Below, one piece after another: positions 11,654 to 23,189 of a DNA stretch of 64,000 nucleotides (within the stretch, counting starts at the first letter, position 1; every line of letters starts with the position of its first letter). The position numbers were made by a program, and so were the translations under genes. The notes beneath the pieces are model-generated. The model saw nothing but the letters and a program-made list of their open reading frames with translations. It ran no database searches and had not been told where the DNA came from. The stretch is from positions 2,418,001-2,482,000 of the forward strand of contig JANTUC010000004.1 of assembly GCA_026873275.1 (NCBI GenBank), read 5' to 3'. This DNA comes from Pseudopithomyces maydicus (Eukaryota; Ascomycota; Dothideomycetes; Pleosporales; Didymosphaeriaceae).

Positions 11654-13015
11654 ATGACAGTAACAAACGGAAACGCAAAACACAACGGTGTCGACCCATC
11701 GCCACTGCCGATCGTGATCGCAGGCGGCGGCTGCGTCGGTCTCTTCCTCGCCCTTCTTCTGGTCCAGTCCAGCATACCCAACCGCGTAATTGTGAGTAAT
11801 CTACCCTCCTCGATCTTTAGTGTCCTTACTTATGTATCTCCGACGTGTAGGTCGTCGAACCATTACATCCCGACCCTTCGTCCACTCGTGCTATGGCCCA
11901 CCAGCCCCTCATCTTTCCCCTCTTCGCTCGCGCAGGTCTCATGCCTGAGCTCTCCGAAGCTGGTAGCTTCTCCTCCGGTCTTTGCTTCCGCACGAGTGCT
12001 GCCAACGGATCGAAATTCATCGCGGGGAAGCAATTCAAGCAGGGAGAAAAAGCACAATTGCTGCTCCCACAGGGAAAGTTCCAGGAGATCTTGATGCGGA
12101 AGATGGAGGCGGTAGAAGGAAAGTCAGAAGTGCGGTTGGGATGTCGGGTCGTTGGATTCTCACAGAATACAGACGGAGTGGAAGTCAGGGTGGAGAATGA
12201 GGCGGGAAGAGAGGAGGTCGTGGAAGCGGAGTATCTGATTGGGGCCGACGGCGCAAAGTCGACCGTGAGGAAGGCGTTGGGGCTGATGTTCGATGGGGAG
12301 ACACTGCCGAATCAACTGGTTGCGACGGACATTGTGTACGACTTTCATAAATACGGGTTTTTCGATGCCAATTTTGTCATCGATGCTGAGAACTATGGGC
12401 TCATCGGGCGTATAACGAATGACGGGTTGTGGAGGGTGAGCTATGGGGTCCCGAATGCGATTCCGGAAGACGAAGTGCGTAGAACCGCAGAAGACAAGAT
12501 AAGGAAGATGTTGCCAGATGGTGGACAGAGCGGTTTTGAAGTGAAAAGGATCGCCCCGTACAAAGCACAACAGCTCTGCGTCGACAAGTTCTGGTCAGCA
12601 AGGGTGGGTGTCTGTGGAGATGCTGCACATTGTGAGTTCTACTAAACCCTGGCTTCCTAAGTCTCGGGCTAAAAAGTTATTCGTAGTGACAAACCCCTAC
12701 GCCGGTCTTGGCCTCGCCTCTGGGATTGCAGATGCGTCCTCTCTAGCTGAAGTCCTCATTCGTGTTCTCACACGACAATCCTCTGATTCCGAAAGGCTAC
12801 TTTCATCTTGGTCGAATGCACGGCGGCATAAGTTTATGACTGTGATAGACAAGCCGAGTCGCATGGCTTATGCACGTGTGAAGAACAAAGTCGATACAGA
12901 AGAGGAGATCGAGGCATTACTGGCAAGAGATCCGATGGTGGGAGCATTGAAGAAGGGAATGCCAGCCATGCCACCGCCTATCGAGACGAAGGGAGAGGAG
13001 CTAGAAGGATGGTGA
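11654..13015 (+). CDS. FAD-dependent monooxygenase (FAD_binding_3, PHBH-like)
   Basis: Three exons, 11654..11791, 11851..12631 and 12687..13015, with introns of 59 and 55 nt, encode 415 residues. The nucleotide-binding motif GGGCVGLFLALLL lies near residue 23. The first intron falls just before VVEPLHPDPSSTRA, which completes the Rossmann beta-alpha-beta with its acidic residue. YLIGADGAKSTVRK is the DG motif. GDAAH, joined over the second intron to LTNPYAGLGLASGIADA, is the GD motif that binds the FAD ribityl chain. The family hydroxylates aromatic or polyketide substrates with NAD(P)H and O2. The substrate cannot be told, and no biosynthetic core gene is adjacent. I see no membrane segment or thioredoxin-like C-terminal domain. 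Confidence 0.88.
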
Positions 13016-13133
13016 TAGGTAAGTAAATGAAGCGTCAATTGTGGATACATGCATTGTATCATCATATATCACTGTTCGACCAGATACATCCAGGGATGAA
13101 GAAGTTCTTGACTGCCGAAGAACGTCTCTACGA

Positions 13134-14461
13134 TTAGCAAACTTGCATGTTGCACCACTCTTTCTTCCAGATCCAAAAGTGACCGCCAAAGCCGCCATCA
13201 ATGTGAGTCCAACGGCCCACTATACCGAAAGGAACGAGTACACCCTTGTACTGCCATTCCCAGGTTTGCCTAATATATCTTTTCACGAATTCCACCCTCC
13301 CATCATGGTAAACTTCCCCGCAGATAGTAAAGCTTCCGTAGCGGTCGCATCCAGAGCTCTCCGAGCAATGTATTCGCCCCTTGAGACCACTTTTGTGCCG
13401 GTCTTCCGAAATGGTCTGTACGACGATAGAAATGTCAGTCATCGGGTGGTCGACAAGAGCAAAGTGCTGGTGGTGTATTAGTCGCTGATCTGTGTAGTAC
13501 TAGTCAAGTCATAGCATCAGCCGCATGGTCGTGACGTTCTTTGGACACGACACTTACACCCATCCACGATCCTGTCAGGAACGCAGCTTCGGTCATCTTC
13601 TCAACATGACATGTAGACATAGACTCCGAATCTCCACTAAATACCCACGGAATATCCATGAACGAAGAGAACGGCATCTTCGAGGGGAGGGGAAAGGGAG
13701 TCGCCGGAAGAGTCCGCTTCCTATGATGGCGTACAGCATTGGAACGGTGCAAGCGGATCCCTGGATCAGATCAAAGCTATCTGTAGGTCGACAGAATCCT
13801 CCCCGTGGAGGCTTAATCCCCCAACACACGGACAGCATGTAATCGCTCGACATCTTCATCAAATGGTGTTCGGTCTCGAACGAGGCGTAAGCATCGTCTT
13901 CCAACTGTGAGAAACTCTGCAGGGCGAAATAGGCGAGACAGAATCCGACTACAATGAAGCTAGCTCTCCCGTCGTTGCAATCTACTGGATTGGGCGTTGT
14001 GATTCTCCTTCCCAGCTGCTCGTGCACCGGCAGCAGTGACGTATCTTGCAAGTATCTGTACGCCGGGTGGTGCCAAGCGAGCAGTTGCGGCAGCCACTGT
14101 TCAACATCTGCTTGAAACTCCTCCGCAGATTCTACCTGCATCTCTCGGATGGCCCGGGGGATCCATACCTCCCGCCTGCTCGTCTGGCCGCCCGTTCGAC
14201 CGCATGAGCAACGCGAACGATCTGAGAAAGAGAGGCGTTTTTCAGAATCCGAGGTCCATCAGGCCAGCAGACAGATTCGCTCCTTGGAATGATCAAGGTA
14301 TCTCCGAGAGAGTGTAACGCGATCCGCTTGAACACAAGTTGGACGTAACACGCGGCATGCAGCTTGTGGCTGACGCGAGTAAGACTCAGGGCGGACGAGC
14401 AGCTTAGGAACGCAGCGATACGCTGCAGCAGCTCGACAGGGAGGTCTGAAAGCTGCGCCAT
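13134..14461 (-). pseudogene. F-box protein gene with apparent frameshifts
   Basis: The start MAQLSDLPVELLQRIAAFLS at 14461 is a clear F-box, the Skp1-binding part of SCF ubiquitin ligases. Downstream is the middle region (VEQWLPQLLAWHHPAYRYL), then FLTGSWMG. A 91-nt intron (13467..13557, gtaagtg donor, ctaata branch) joins this to HFALVDHPMTD and ends with GVLVPFGIVGRWTHIDGG...FWIWKKEW, a C-terminal beta-rich domain common in mould F-box proteins. The frame changes near 14165-14178 (G-rich) and near 13683-13700 (C-rich on this strand) without a convincing intron. A weak 65-nt intron could explain the first break, but not the second. Either the gene is broken or the assembly has indels. Its target is unknown. 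Confidence 0.7.
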
Positions 14462-15287
14462 GTGTGTTTGCACATTGGGAATCGGTTGGCGATGGATAGG
14501 AAACTCTTGCGGGTCGTCCCATTTGCTATCAAGAGCGATGGCATGATTGTGATACCCAGCATTAGCGCGGTCGAATGTAGCTAGCGCATAATGCACTGAA
14601 CAGGAGGTAGCACATCAGCGTCGCTGCCAGTTTGCACTGTATACCCAAGTACCAGCGAACGTCAAAGCATCGCGCGCCAGCGAATGCACCAAGTTATCGT
14701 GGACTTCTAGCCCGTATTTTGATTCTCCAATGATGAAACAGTCTGTAGAATGCATGATGAGACCGAATGGAAACCTTGTCTCCACGACTACTGGATCTTA
14801 CACACCTACAAGCCTATATGAGCATTAATAAGTCCCGGTAAGCATAGAACTGAGACTGGTATGTTAGCTCCCTAGCTCTAGCCCTACATTAAACATGTCG
14901 GATCGCACCTGCGGTATATTGCCTAAATACTATGCATATCTCACTTAGCCCCCACCGATTAGATTATACCGTGAGCACGCGATACCACTCCGAGCGGCAA
15001 GGCGAAATTGATGTCCCATCCAGTATATTACTGGAATGGGAATCCCGAGTATGCCTCCGCGCTGGTAATTGTATACGGGTGCAAAGGGCCTGGAACGTGC
15101 TATGGGCGGGGAACAGAAGCACTTGGATGCTCGAATTATTACCAGCAACATGTATTATCACCATTGGCGCAGATGGTTTAAGAGCCGCGTTTTCCTCGAG
15201 GGAGGCAGCATTGTCAATGGTATTCAGGTTCTTGTGGTTCGAAACCAAGTAACTTAGTCCAGCGGTTCGAGAAGCCAACTCATCAAG
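14462..15287. other. Intergenic region between divergent F-box and DUF4360-like genes
   Basis: No supportable gene. An upstream exon of the F-box gene is possible, because the frame stays open above the ATG, but I see no other ATG that extends it. Confidence 0.4.
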
Positions 15288-16207
15288 ATGAAGTACACAA
15301 CCACCATCCTCCTCCTCCTCTCCACACTCGCAACCTCAAGCCCAACACCCTCATCCCTCCAAATTCGCCAAGGCGATCCTCCCCCTCCCGGATCCGATGA
15401 CCCCGCAGGCCCTCAATACAGCGGCACCGGCTGCCCCCAGGGCACAGTCACCGGCGGTCTATACAGTAGCTCGAATGCTCTCACTTTCTGGTTTGATTCC
15501 TTCGCCGTAGCGGTACCCTCCAAACCCATGCCCCCTTTATTCCTTCGTACAAAGAATAACATGTTAACAGTACGGGCCGGGCGTTGCTATCAAAGAACGA
15601 ATTAAGAACTGTCAACTGCGATATAAGGTGAAGTGTGTGCCTGGCTCGCAATTCAGGTATTTAGTGGGATGTTTCATGCGAGGAAGTGGGAACTAACGAG
15701 GGCTAGTATATCTCATGTCGAATATCAGGGCTATGCTAGCATAGACGGAAGCAGCAGTGCCGTGGGCCAGGCGTCCTACTATTTCTCTAACGCTGCGGTA
15801 TGTTTCCCTCCTCATCCCACCATGGATCCTTCTCGGTATCACTTTCCCAGAATATCAAGCTGACCCCTTCACAGAACTACGTACGTCACACTGCTCTGCC
15901 TCATCCCTCCTCTCCCCCACCAGAAATAGAAATACTAAAGCTCCCTTAGACCACAATCCTCAGCACAATCCAAGGCCCACTGGAAGGCGACTTCGTACAG
16001 CGTGACGAAGTCCCGGTTGCCAATGCTACCTGGTCTCCCTGCGGTAGTTGCGGTTCAGCAAGCGATCTGACTATTAATTCTAGACTTTACTTTCCTACCA
16101 CGACTCGTTTCAATATTAACTACCTCACGGGTGATAGTTCCAATAATAAGATTACACAGATATATTATTTGCGGTGGAGGAAGTGTGAGGGGAGTTTCGT
16201 TGGTTAG
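15288..16207 (+). CDS. Secreted DUF4360-like protein
   Basis: Five exons restore one frame of 221 residues: 15288..15512, 15571..15656, 15707..15797, 15875..15880 and 15950..16207. A signal peptide is clear (MKYTTTILLLLSTLATSSP), followed by a Pro/Ser/Asp-rich linker. The mature part has the DUF4360 layout: GTGCPQGTV near the start, then WFDSF joined over an intron to AYGPGVAIKERIKNCQL, HVEYQGYASIDG, and WSPCGSCGSASDLTINSRL. Cysteines are spaced as for disulfides of a small beta-sandwich. Exon 4 is only 6 nt (AACTAC) between perfect splice signals; skipping it would also keep the frame, so splicing here is uncertain. The function of this fungal family is not established. Confidence 0.82.
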
Positions 16208-16518
16208 GTATGTTCTGGGGGTGGTTGGAGAATGAAGTGGATGGGTTAATGTGAAAGAGAGTGATGGTATGGCCGGGTTTGTTTGAACAGGGGAAGTTCA
16301 CTGAGGTTTTAAGACAAGCACTGGTCAGCTGCAATGAGTATGGTTCAACAGACCACATTTTTCGATCGTGAAACCCAGATCAACGGGTGATGATATGGTA
16401 CATTACAATTTATTCTATGAGGGTATGCATATAACTAACACATTGACGGGCAAGAGCCGAGTGTCAAAGCAGATTCCAATTTGGAAGAGTAGACAAATGT
16501 TTAGAACTCAGCTGTTAC
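16208..16518. terminator. Convergent 3' ends
   Basis: The DUF4360-like gene and the phosphate transporter gene end facing each other here. The 311 bases are AT-rich, as expected for overlapping 3' untranslated regions. I see no gene. Confidence 0.4.
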
Positions 16519-18357
16519 CTAAGCAGTCCTGTGCTCGTTTTCATCGCTACCAGCATCCGCGGTCTTTGTAGTGACGGGTGCACCAGTGATGCTTTCACCG
16601 CCCATGTCCCAATCCATGGCAAGATCCTCAAGCGTCCTGCGCTTGGTCTCGGGGATAAGCAATGTCGTGAAAATACCAGCAAACATGAACGCAGAGAAGA
16701 TCTGCATGACATGGTTAAGCCACGGGCTTGGGTTCGAGGAAGTGGCACCGCGAGTACGCAGGGGAGCGATGGCGCCCTGCGCGATGATGGAGCCAATTTT
16801 TCCGGAACCAGCGGAGATTCCGTGAGAGGTGGAGCGGTAGCGTGTGGGGAAACACTCTCCAGGAACGATGAAAGTAGTGGTGTTCGGACCCCAGTTGAAG
16901 AAGAGCTGAATGAGGACGTAAATGGCGAGCTTGGAGTGGTTGTTCAGGTGGTTGTAGGCAAACCCGAAGACAATGAAGAGGATTGTGAGGAAAGTGAATC
17001 CGATCAGCTGGAGAGGCTTACGACCGACAGTGTCGATCGTTGCAACGGCCAACCAGTAACCAGGAATAGCACCGGCACAGGTCAAAATGGCGTTACCGGC
17101 GGCGAGGTTGTACAGCTGGTTGTATACCGTGGCACCGCCTCCATATCCAATAGCCTGGAGGACGTTGGAAGTATTGAGGCCGAGGCCATAGAAAGCAACG
17201 TCGAGTAGGAGCCAAGACATAGCCGTTCCGAAGAGAATCTTACCATTGCGAATTTTTCCGTAAAACTTGAAGAAGTCAGACCAAGAGGCTTTGGGCACCT
17301 CAAGCTGCTCGACCGAAGCGCGACGAGCGGCGACAGCCTGAATCTCATCGGGATGACCTTCGCCGTGCTTTCCAGAGAGATATTTCTCAGTATCGGCATT
17401 GGCCTTCTCGATGTCGCGGGCCACATCGAAGGTGTAGCGAGGGGTCTCAGGAATAGTCAAACGGTAGTAGAGAGCAATGGCGGCGGGAACAATGCCTAGA
17501 AACCGTCAGCACTGTTGAATAAACCCATGTGAGGGCACATACCAATGCCAATAAGAGCCCTCCACATCTTGTCGACGGCGATGGCGCAGTCTCCAGTGCA
17601 GTTCTGGTAGGCAGTGGTCTTGGGAGTGGTGGTTCCCTTGACCTGGATCAATGTGTCCTTGAAGCCAGAGGTCAAGCAAAGCATGACCAAGGCACCACCG
17701 AGCTGGCCAAGACCTTGCATGGAGAAGACGGCTGCCATCATGGCGCCACGCCACTTGGTAGTCGCGAATTCGGATGTGATGATACTCGAAAGTGGGTAGT
17801 CACCGCCAATACCTATTTAGGTTAGCTTCGGGGTTAGGCGTGATGGAAGCCGGCTAGTGTAACATACCGATACCCATCAACACACGCCAGAAGATGATAA
17901 GCCCAACGATTGAAGTGCCGGGTCCAGGGCCAGTGAGCGCCTGAGCAAGTGTTGCGACAATGATAAGGATCAGCTCGAGACCGTACATCTTCTTTCGGCC
18001 GACAATGTCAGCGAGAGCACCGAAGCCGACCTGACCGATGACAGTACCAGCCGACGTAGAGAGCTTGATGGCTGTGTCCTGAGGGGTCAACAATACGCCC
18101 TTGTTGTCGTGCTTGTAGACGATACCCAGCATGATGCACAGCAGGGAAACGCAAAAGATGTCATAGGAATCAGTGAAGAAGCCAGTGCCGGCTACCAGAA
18201 TGGCACGAACATGGTACCATCCAAAGGGGGCCTTGTCGATTTCGGCCAGGGCCAGACGACGACGCTCATTGGGGTCTTCAATATGAGCGAAGTCGTTGTT
18301 GAAGTTGTGGAAGGCGTTGTTCCCGCCGGAGGTCTTGTTGGCGGCTACGTTGGCCAT
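16519..18357 (-). CDS. High-affinity inorganic phosphate transporter, Pho84 family
   Basis: Three exons, complement(16519..17495, 17543..17812, 17868..18357), with introns of 47 and 55 nt, give 578 residues, the usual length. This is an MFS phosphate:H+ symporter of the plasma membrane. Seen: the N-terminal cytosolic helix (RRRLALAEIDKAPFGWYHVRA), a first helix with GFFTDSYDIFCV, the MFS loop motif GALADIVGRKKMYG, the signature GIGIGGDYPLSSIITSEFA created by the first splice, a long hydrophilic central loop, and the second-half loop DTVGRKPLQLIGF. PGECFPTRYRSTSHGISAGSGKIG and LIPETKRRTLEDL near the end are family hallmarks. About 12 membrane segments are expected. A TATATAAT on the coding strand at 18471-18480 and a CACGTG box further upstream fit a Pho-regulated promoter. 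Confidence 0.95.
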
Positions 18358-18745
18358 GGTGAGCGAAGCTTTCTAGCGAAGCTTGGAACCAAGTGCCGAG
18401 ACGTGTCAAGGAAGGACAAGAGTTGTGAGGAAGACGGCCAAGGTGCCCAGGCCTGGGGTCAATCTCGAGGATTATATACTGCACGCAAAGGAGGATGGAA
18501 GGCCGAAGAGGCGCACTTGGCGCCGCAATCTACGTGCGTCTGCCAACGAATGAGGCTTCTCCAGGCAGGGCACGAGGGGAGAGGGAGTCGGCGCGCCCGG
18601 AGGGCAAGGGTCGGTGCGAATTTGGATCCCAGCATGTCCTTCTGGATGCGCGTTCGCGTCCGTGTCTGCGGGTTCCGCATTCGAGAAGGCGCCTTGGGAA
18701 CGCCCTTTGCACCTGCCGGGGGGCCAATCAGACTTCGAGAATCCC

Positions 18746-18751
18746 CACGTG
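18746..18751. promoter_or_regulatory. CACGTG box upstream of the phosphate transporter
   Basis: This is a perfect CACGTG, the core bound by Pho4/NUC-1-type bHLH factors that activate phosphate-uptake genes. It lies about 390 bp before the transporter start on the other strand. A role is inference. CACGTG is also bound by other bHLH factors. Confidence 0.5.
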
Positions 18752-20010
18752 TTGGTATACATCCACGAAAGAACACCACCTCGCCCACACTAGCCCACGG
18801 CCTCCAAACGCCTCCTCCTTATGCGCTGATTGCTTGTCAATTCTTCTTCGAGCTGGGCATCTCTTGGTCTTGTGGCGTGGTGATCGTCTGCCTGCCCAGC
18901 GTCGTGTCTTTGTGGGCGTCCGCCCCCTGGCACAGCATCAGCACTGTTCCGCCATCCATGAACCGACACCCCCCGTCTTCCTGTGTCACTGTACAGTACG
19001 CACTGATGGATACATTCCGCGTACCAGGTCCAGTGGGTCCACTTGCGCGGGCCCCCGGTTTCTTTTGCTGTAGCTTCGGTGGACCCCGTCCATGCAGTCG
19101 GCTCTGGCCAAATGGATTCCCTCCATCATCCGGTTCAGTCTTGCTAGCGTAGCAATCGCGTGGATTAGATGCCTGCTGCGGCTTCACATTCATGGCCCAG
19201 TGTCGCACCCATCTCACGCTTGTGGCACCTCACACCACCAATACATGCGAGGCGCTAGATATCGAAGACTCGTCCTTGCCTAGTTTCAGATTGAGCTGAC
19301 AGACGGCTCCCACACGCTGAAGGGCAAAAAGAAAATGAAATCGAATGATACAGACCTCGTCGCAATGAATTTCCCAACTATCGTGCAAGTCTACTATTCA
19401 GAAGACTGATCGCTTATTCTGCTGGTTGCTGTCAGTGCTGTCACTCTCACGGACAGTCTCGATGTTCCATGCTCTGCAGCTAAGACCCGCTTCCGCGTTA
19501 TGCGTTCTGAAATAATATTAGTGTTCCGCTGAGTTGGAACCGGTACATGCAAGGCAGATCTTGACACAAGACCAGTTTCCTCTGCAGATCTCTGACTTCA
19601 GCCCAGACTTCTTGCTCGAGCATCTGGACACCATTTTGGACCGACACTTAGCCGTCTGTCAACTTTGCTTTTGCTGAGACGTAGGAGATTTTACCATCGC
19701 GATTGAGGGCCAGATCAGGTTGTGCGGCGGCCAGTCAGCGTCCCGTTCGAAGCACGTGGTGCGCTAGAGAATCCTCTATTTTCGTCATCATCGCACTCTC
19801 ATTCCCATACGACTTCAAGATCTGCAAGAATATATCGCAGTCATCGAGTTCGTGGCAATATCCACTGATCGATATAAGCCCTCTCCACCTATTCATGACG
19901 AGGGCTCCGCGGATGACTTCCACTCGACCAGTCAAATCGAGCTCTACATCGAGCATTCAACGTCATCCAGGATCTGGGACCCGTAGCATCTGGCAAGCCT
20001 TCGCTCATGT

Positions 20011-20163
20011 GCCTCCGCGCCCTCATCAATTACTTTCGCCCTCTCCTGTTTGGTGTATTGTTCTGCTCTCATTGTTATTGGATTCGTTGCTTCTAGTTTG
20101 CCTTTGGTGGCTGGAGTCGGCATGACCTGTACAGGTCCCTACGGCGTTAGTTGAAAATCATGT
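20011..20163. repeat. Diverged dispersed repeat, copy 1
   Basis: About 120-150 bp match 23064..23183. Shared blocks include ctccgcgccctc, actggagtcgg/gctggagtcgg and atgacctgtacaggtcc. Most differences between copies are C/T or G/A transitions, as expected after RIP. This copy has about 30 extra bases in the middle. The pair brackets the cutinase-like gene as direct repeats 3 kb apart. Confidence 0.65.
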
Positions 20164-21057
20164 GCTTGGAGCCTCGAGACAGTGCGAGCCTTAGGCTTGA
20201 TATGGTTAAACGGCCAGTTATCTCCATTCTCATTCTGTCTCTTGCTCGAAGGCCCATAGCTGACTGCAATATGAGATGTAGATTCTATTGCACCGAGACA
20301 GCAAAACTAGTATCAGCAAAGATCTTTCAGCCATCATGGAGCACTTATGAACTCCTCGGGATCCAGGTCTCAAGACTAAAGCTCAAAGCCCCAGAAAGCG
20401 CCCGTTGTCATTTTCGTGCGACGTTTGGAAGCCATTGCCGAGTACTTTACCGCAAGTCAATACAGTGATGCCTATGGTCAACCATGCAAAGCACTGAACA
20501 CATACATAGCACCACTCTCTCGGCTCGCAACTTGGTCGTGGTAATTGGCTTGCCGGATCGTAACCCCAGAAATCGAATAGTAAATCGAGCGCAAAGAATC
20601 CATCAGAACTCAATCGCTCACCAGAAGATGCACGATAAAATGGTGATGACGATGGGTTCGGTGAGTGGCTCTGTGGGCTTCTTCCCAAAGCATAAAGTCC
20701 GTCGAGATCCTCCGGTCATTGCACGTCGCATAGACAACGCAACCACTCTTTCCTAAAGGCTTGATGCGAGGAGCGCCCATTGAGTGTTCGCAAAAATAAA
20801 GGTATCCGCCAAAAGTGGGTTCCCCTCGCGCGAGAGCGGGCCGAGCTGCGGCAATGCACTCCAGCTTGGCGAAACAACAACCTCCAATTCGATCGTATAC
20901 TCCGGGGCGGACGACCATTGAAACTCTGAGTTAGCCTGGCCGTCGTACTTAATTTCGATCAGCATTCAAGTATGTAGAGTCCGGCACATTCAGCAACTTC
21001 CGTTTCTCTCATTGTTAGTACTCTACTCAAGTAATCCACTTTACGATATCAATCAAA

Positions 21058-21922
21058 ATGCGTTATCCAGTGTTCGCCATTATCGCATCTTCTGTCGTCG
21101 CTGCACAAGAACGCTGTGACACGGCCAGCCCTACCATCAACTGCGACACCGTCCCTGAGATCACCGCCTACCGCAGCACAGATTGCCGCCCTTACCACAT
21201 CTTCGTCACCCGCGGCACCGACGAGGTAAAGCCCGGTCGTCTGGGAAACATCACGGCCATCGTGTGCAACAATCTCGGAGGTACCTCCCAATGCGGGTGG
21301 GAAGATGTCGATTACCCTGCAGCAAACAGATACATCTCTGACAGCTCTTGGTGCGAGTCTGCTGCAACCGGTGTCAAAAATGGACAAGCGCAACTGAAAG
21401 AGTACGTAGAGAGGTGTCCGGATAGCAAGGTCATCATGTTCGGGTACTCTCAGGGTGCAACGGTGACGCAGGATTTGCTTGGGGGAGGTGGTGGTCCTCT
21501 GTTCGATAAGTGTACTCAGGAGTCGAATACTGGACTGGATAGGTCGCAGGCTCCGGGCTCGAATGGTACGTTTCATCCTGACTGATTCTCTTCCCTTCGG
21601 TTGCTAAAAGAATGCAGTTGCTGCAGTGGTAACCTTTGGCACTGTCCGACGCTCTCCTAGCGAGCCTTACTCTGTTGGTCCTGGAAAGGACTTTCAACCG
21701 GAGGCCCTCCGTGCCAACGAGCAAAAGGCTGGCATCGATCAATATGCTGGCGTGCTTCGTGACTACTGCAACTCCGGGGACCAGTTTTGCGCAAAATCGA
21801 GCAGTCCGCTAGACCTACAGTTTCACCTTACCTACTTTGAGCAGTACCAGCAGGATGTGGTGGATTGGGTTGTGGATACCGTGAGTACAGACAAGGTCAA
21901 CAACTTGCCAAGATCCGCGTAA
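21058..21922 (+). CDS. Secreted cutinase-family / carbohydrate esterase family 5 enzyme
   Basis: Two exons, 21058..21565 and 21618..21922, with a 52-nt intron, encode 270 residues. A short signal peptide (MRYPVFAIIASSVVAA) directs secretion. The alpha/beta-hydrolase nucleophile elbow is GYSQG (Ser131). The Asp is in DYCNSGDQFC (Asp224, with flanking Cys for a disulfide) and the His is at 239 (LQFHLTYF). This order and spacing are those of the cutinase and acetylxylan esterase group (CE5). There are extra cysteines near the N-terminus. The protein is longer than classical cutinases (~210-230), with an insertion GGGGGPLFDKCTQ between elbow and Asp as in many CE5-like mould proteins. Whether it cuts cutin, acetylated xylan or another ester cannot be told. 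Confidence 0.88.
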
Positions 21923-22139
21923 ACCCGCAATGCCAGGAGCATTATATTGGCTAGCTATGCCAAACACAGGAACGCAGGGCCAGGAAGGTTTACTTGAGAT
22001 ACATTCTCGATTCTGTTCATATGAATTGAAGGAGCTACGGCGTCATAAGTACAGGTCAATGGAGCAACTCCCCAACAGGGTGGTTCGTACATGCGCCCTA
22101 CCCTACGTGAGAAACCTGGAAGATGCGTTGAAAGCCCCG

Positions 22140-22900
22140 ATATCGCTGTAACTCCAAATTACTCCTCGACCTCCAACTCAATGTAGTTGGAAATGTGCTC
22201 TTTGTCACGCAGCCTTGATATGCAAGCCGGAATCGTTTGTGCATATGGAACTTGATGGGCATCTTCTTGACGTCCTCGACCTCCAACTCGATGTAGTTGG
22301 GAATGTGCTCTTCGTCACGCAGTCTCGATATACAAGTCTGGGCTTCAGTTTAAATCGTCACAAGAACGGTTGACAGCTTTTGATCCATTATGCGTTTTCA
22401 TCCAGTCAGCTACTCTGCTGCCGCTTTCTACAAACATACAAGTCTGAACGCACTCATCTGACACTGGAACGTATAAAAGCTCGATAGTTCCATCACATCG
22501 GAACTTGATGGGCATCTTCTTGACGTCCTCCTTGAAAATCTGCTGCTTTGCCCCTCAGCCTCCAACTCGATGTAGTTGGAAATGTGCTCTTCACGCAGCC
22601 TCGATATGTAAGCCATGGAACTTGATGGCCTCTTCTTGACGTCCTCCTTGAAAATCTGCTGCTTTGCCCCTCAGCCTCCAACTCGATGTAGTTGGAGATG
22701 CGCTCTTCGTCACGCAGTCGATATGCAAGCCTAGACGCACTTATCCGGTACCCGAAAGTCTTTATCGTAAAGTCTTTATCGTCGTTTATGCACACAATCT
22801 CGATATCTCTATCGGATCGGAATTTGATAGGCATCTTCTTGATCTCGTCCATGAAAATCTGCTGTTTGCGAGATCGGGTAAACGGTATTCAGGCCTAGAA
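22140..22900 (-). repeat. Scattered repeat units carrying a conserved minus-strand peptide
   Basis: The units read on the minus strand as ISRLRDKEHISNYIELEVE or close variants, and as KKMPIKFRCDRNIE further along. A block of about 75 bp is duplicated at 22500-22572 and 22617-22690. Related units recur at 24560-25440 and 26900-27420. Each is cut short by stops or shifts, so this is not a present-day intact gene. The parent gene is not recognised. Confidence 0.6.
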
Positions 22901-23063
22901 CTGCGATGCCAACCGCAGAAAAAACGGGTACACATTGAATTGTATCTCTGCGAGGTTGCTGGTGTAGATGTGGGTGTAGCATGTTGGAGAAGCCTTTTTG
23001 AGCTTTGTGTGCTCTCCAGCTTCCGTAGTACTGGGATTGACCATCTACCCTACCGTCTTAATA

Positions 23064-23183
23064 TGCTCTCCGCGCCCTCGTTAATCTACTTTTATCACTG
23101 TTAGATTTATTACATTTAGTTTACCCTTAGTGACTGGAGTCGGTATGACCTGTACAGGTCCAAACGACGTTAATTGAAGACCA
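23064..23183. repeat. Diverged dispersed repeat, copy 2
   Basis: This is the partner of 20011..20163. It is more AT-rich at differing positions (for example ggcatgacc becomes ggtatgacc, and cggcgttag becomes cgacgttaa), so it looks like the more strongly mutated copy. Confidence 0.65.
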
Positions 23184-23189
23184 TGTATC

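Larger units (their letters stand above)
18358..21057. other. Long intergenic region between the phosphate transporter and the cutinase-like gene
   Basis: I see no gene in these 2.7 kb. The left part is the transporter promoter. Near 20.0-20.16 kb lies one copy of a diverged repeat, described separately. The right part is the promoter and leader of the esterase at 21058. Confidence 0.5.

Noticed and set aside
13041..13481. 146-residue plus-strand frame after the monooxygenase gene
   Set aside because: It lies antisense to the last exon of the F-box gene, whose FWIWKKEW domain is recognisable, so the minus strand is the coding one.
16531..17208. 225-residue plus-strand frame opposite the phosphate transporter
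   Set aside because: It is the antisense shadow of a fully recognised MFS gene.
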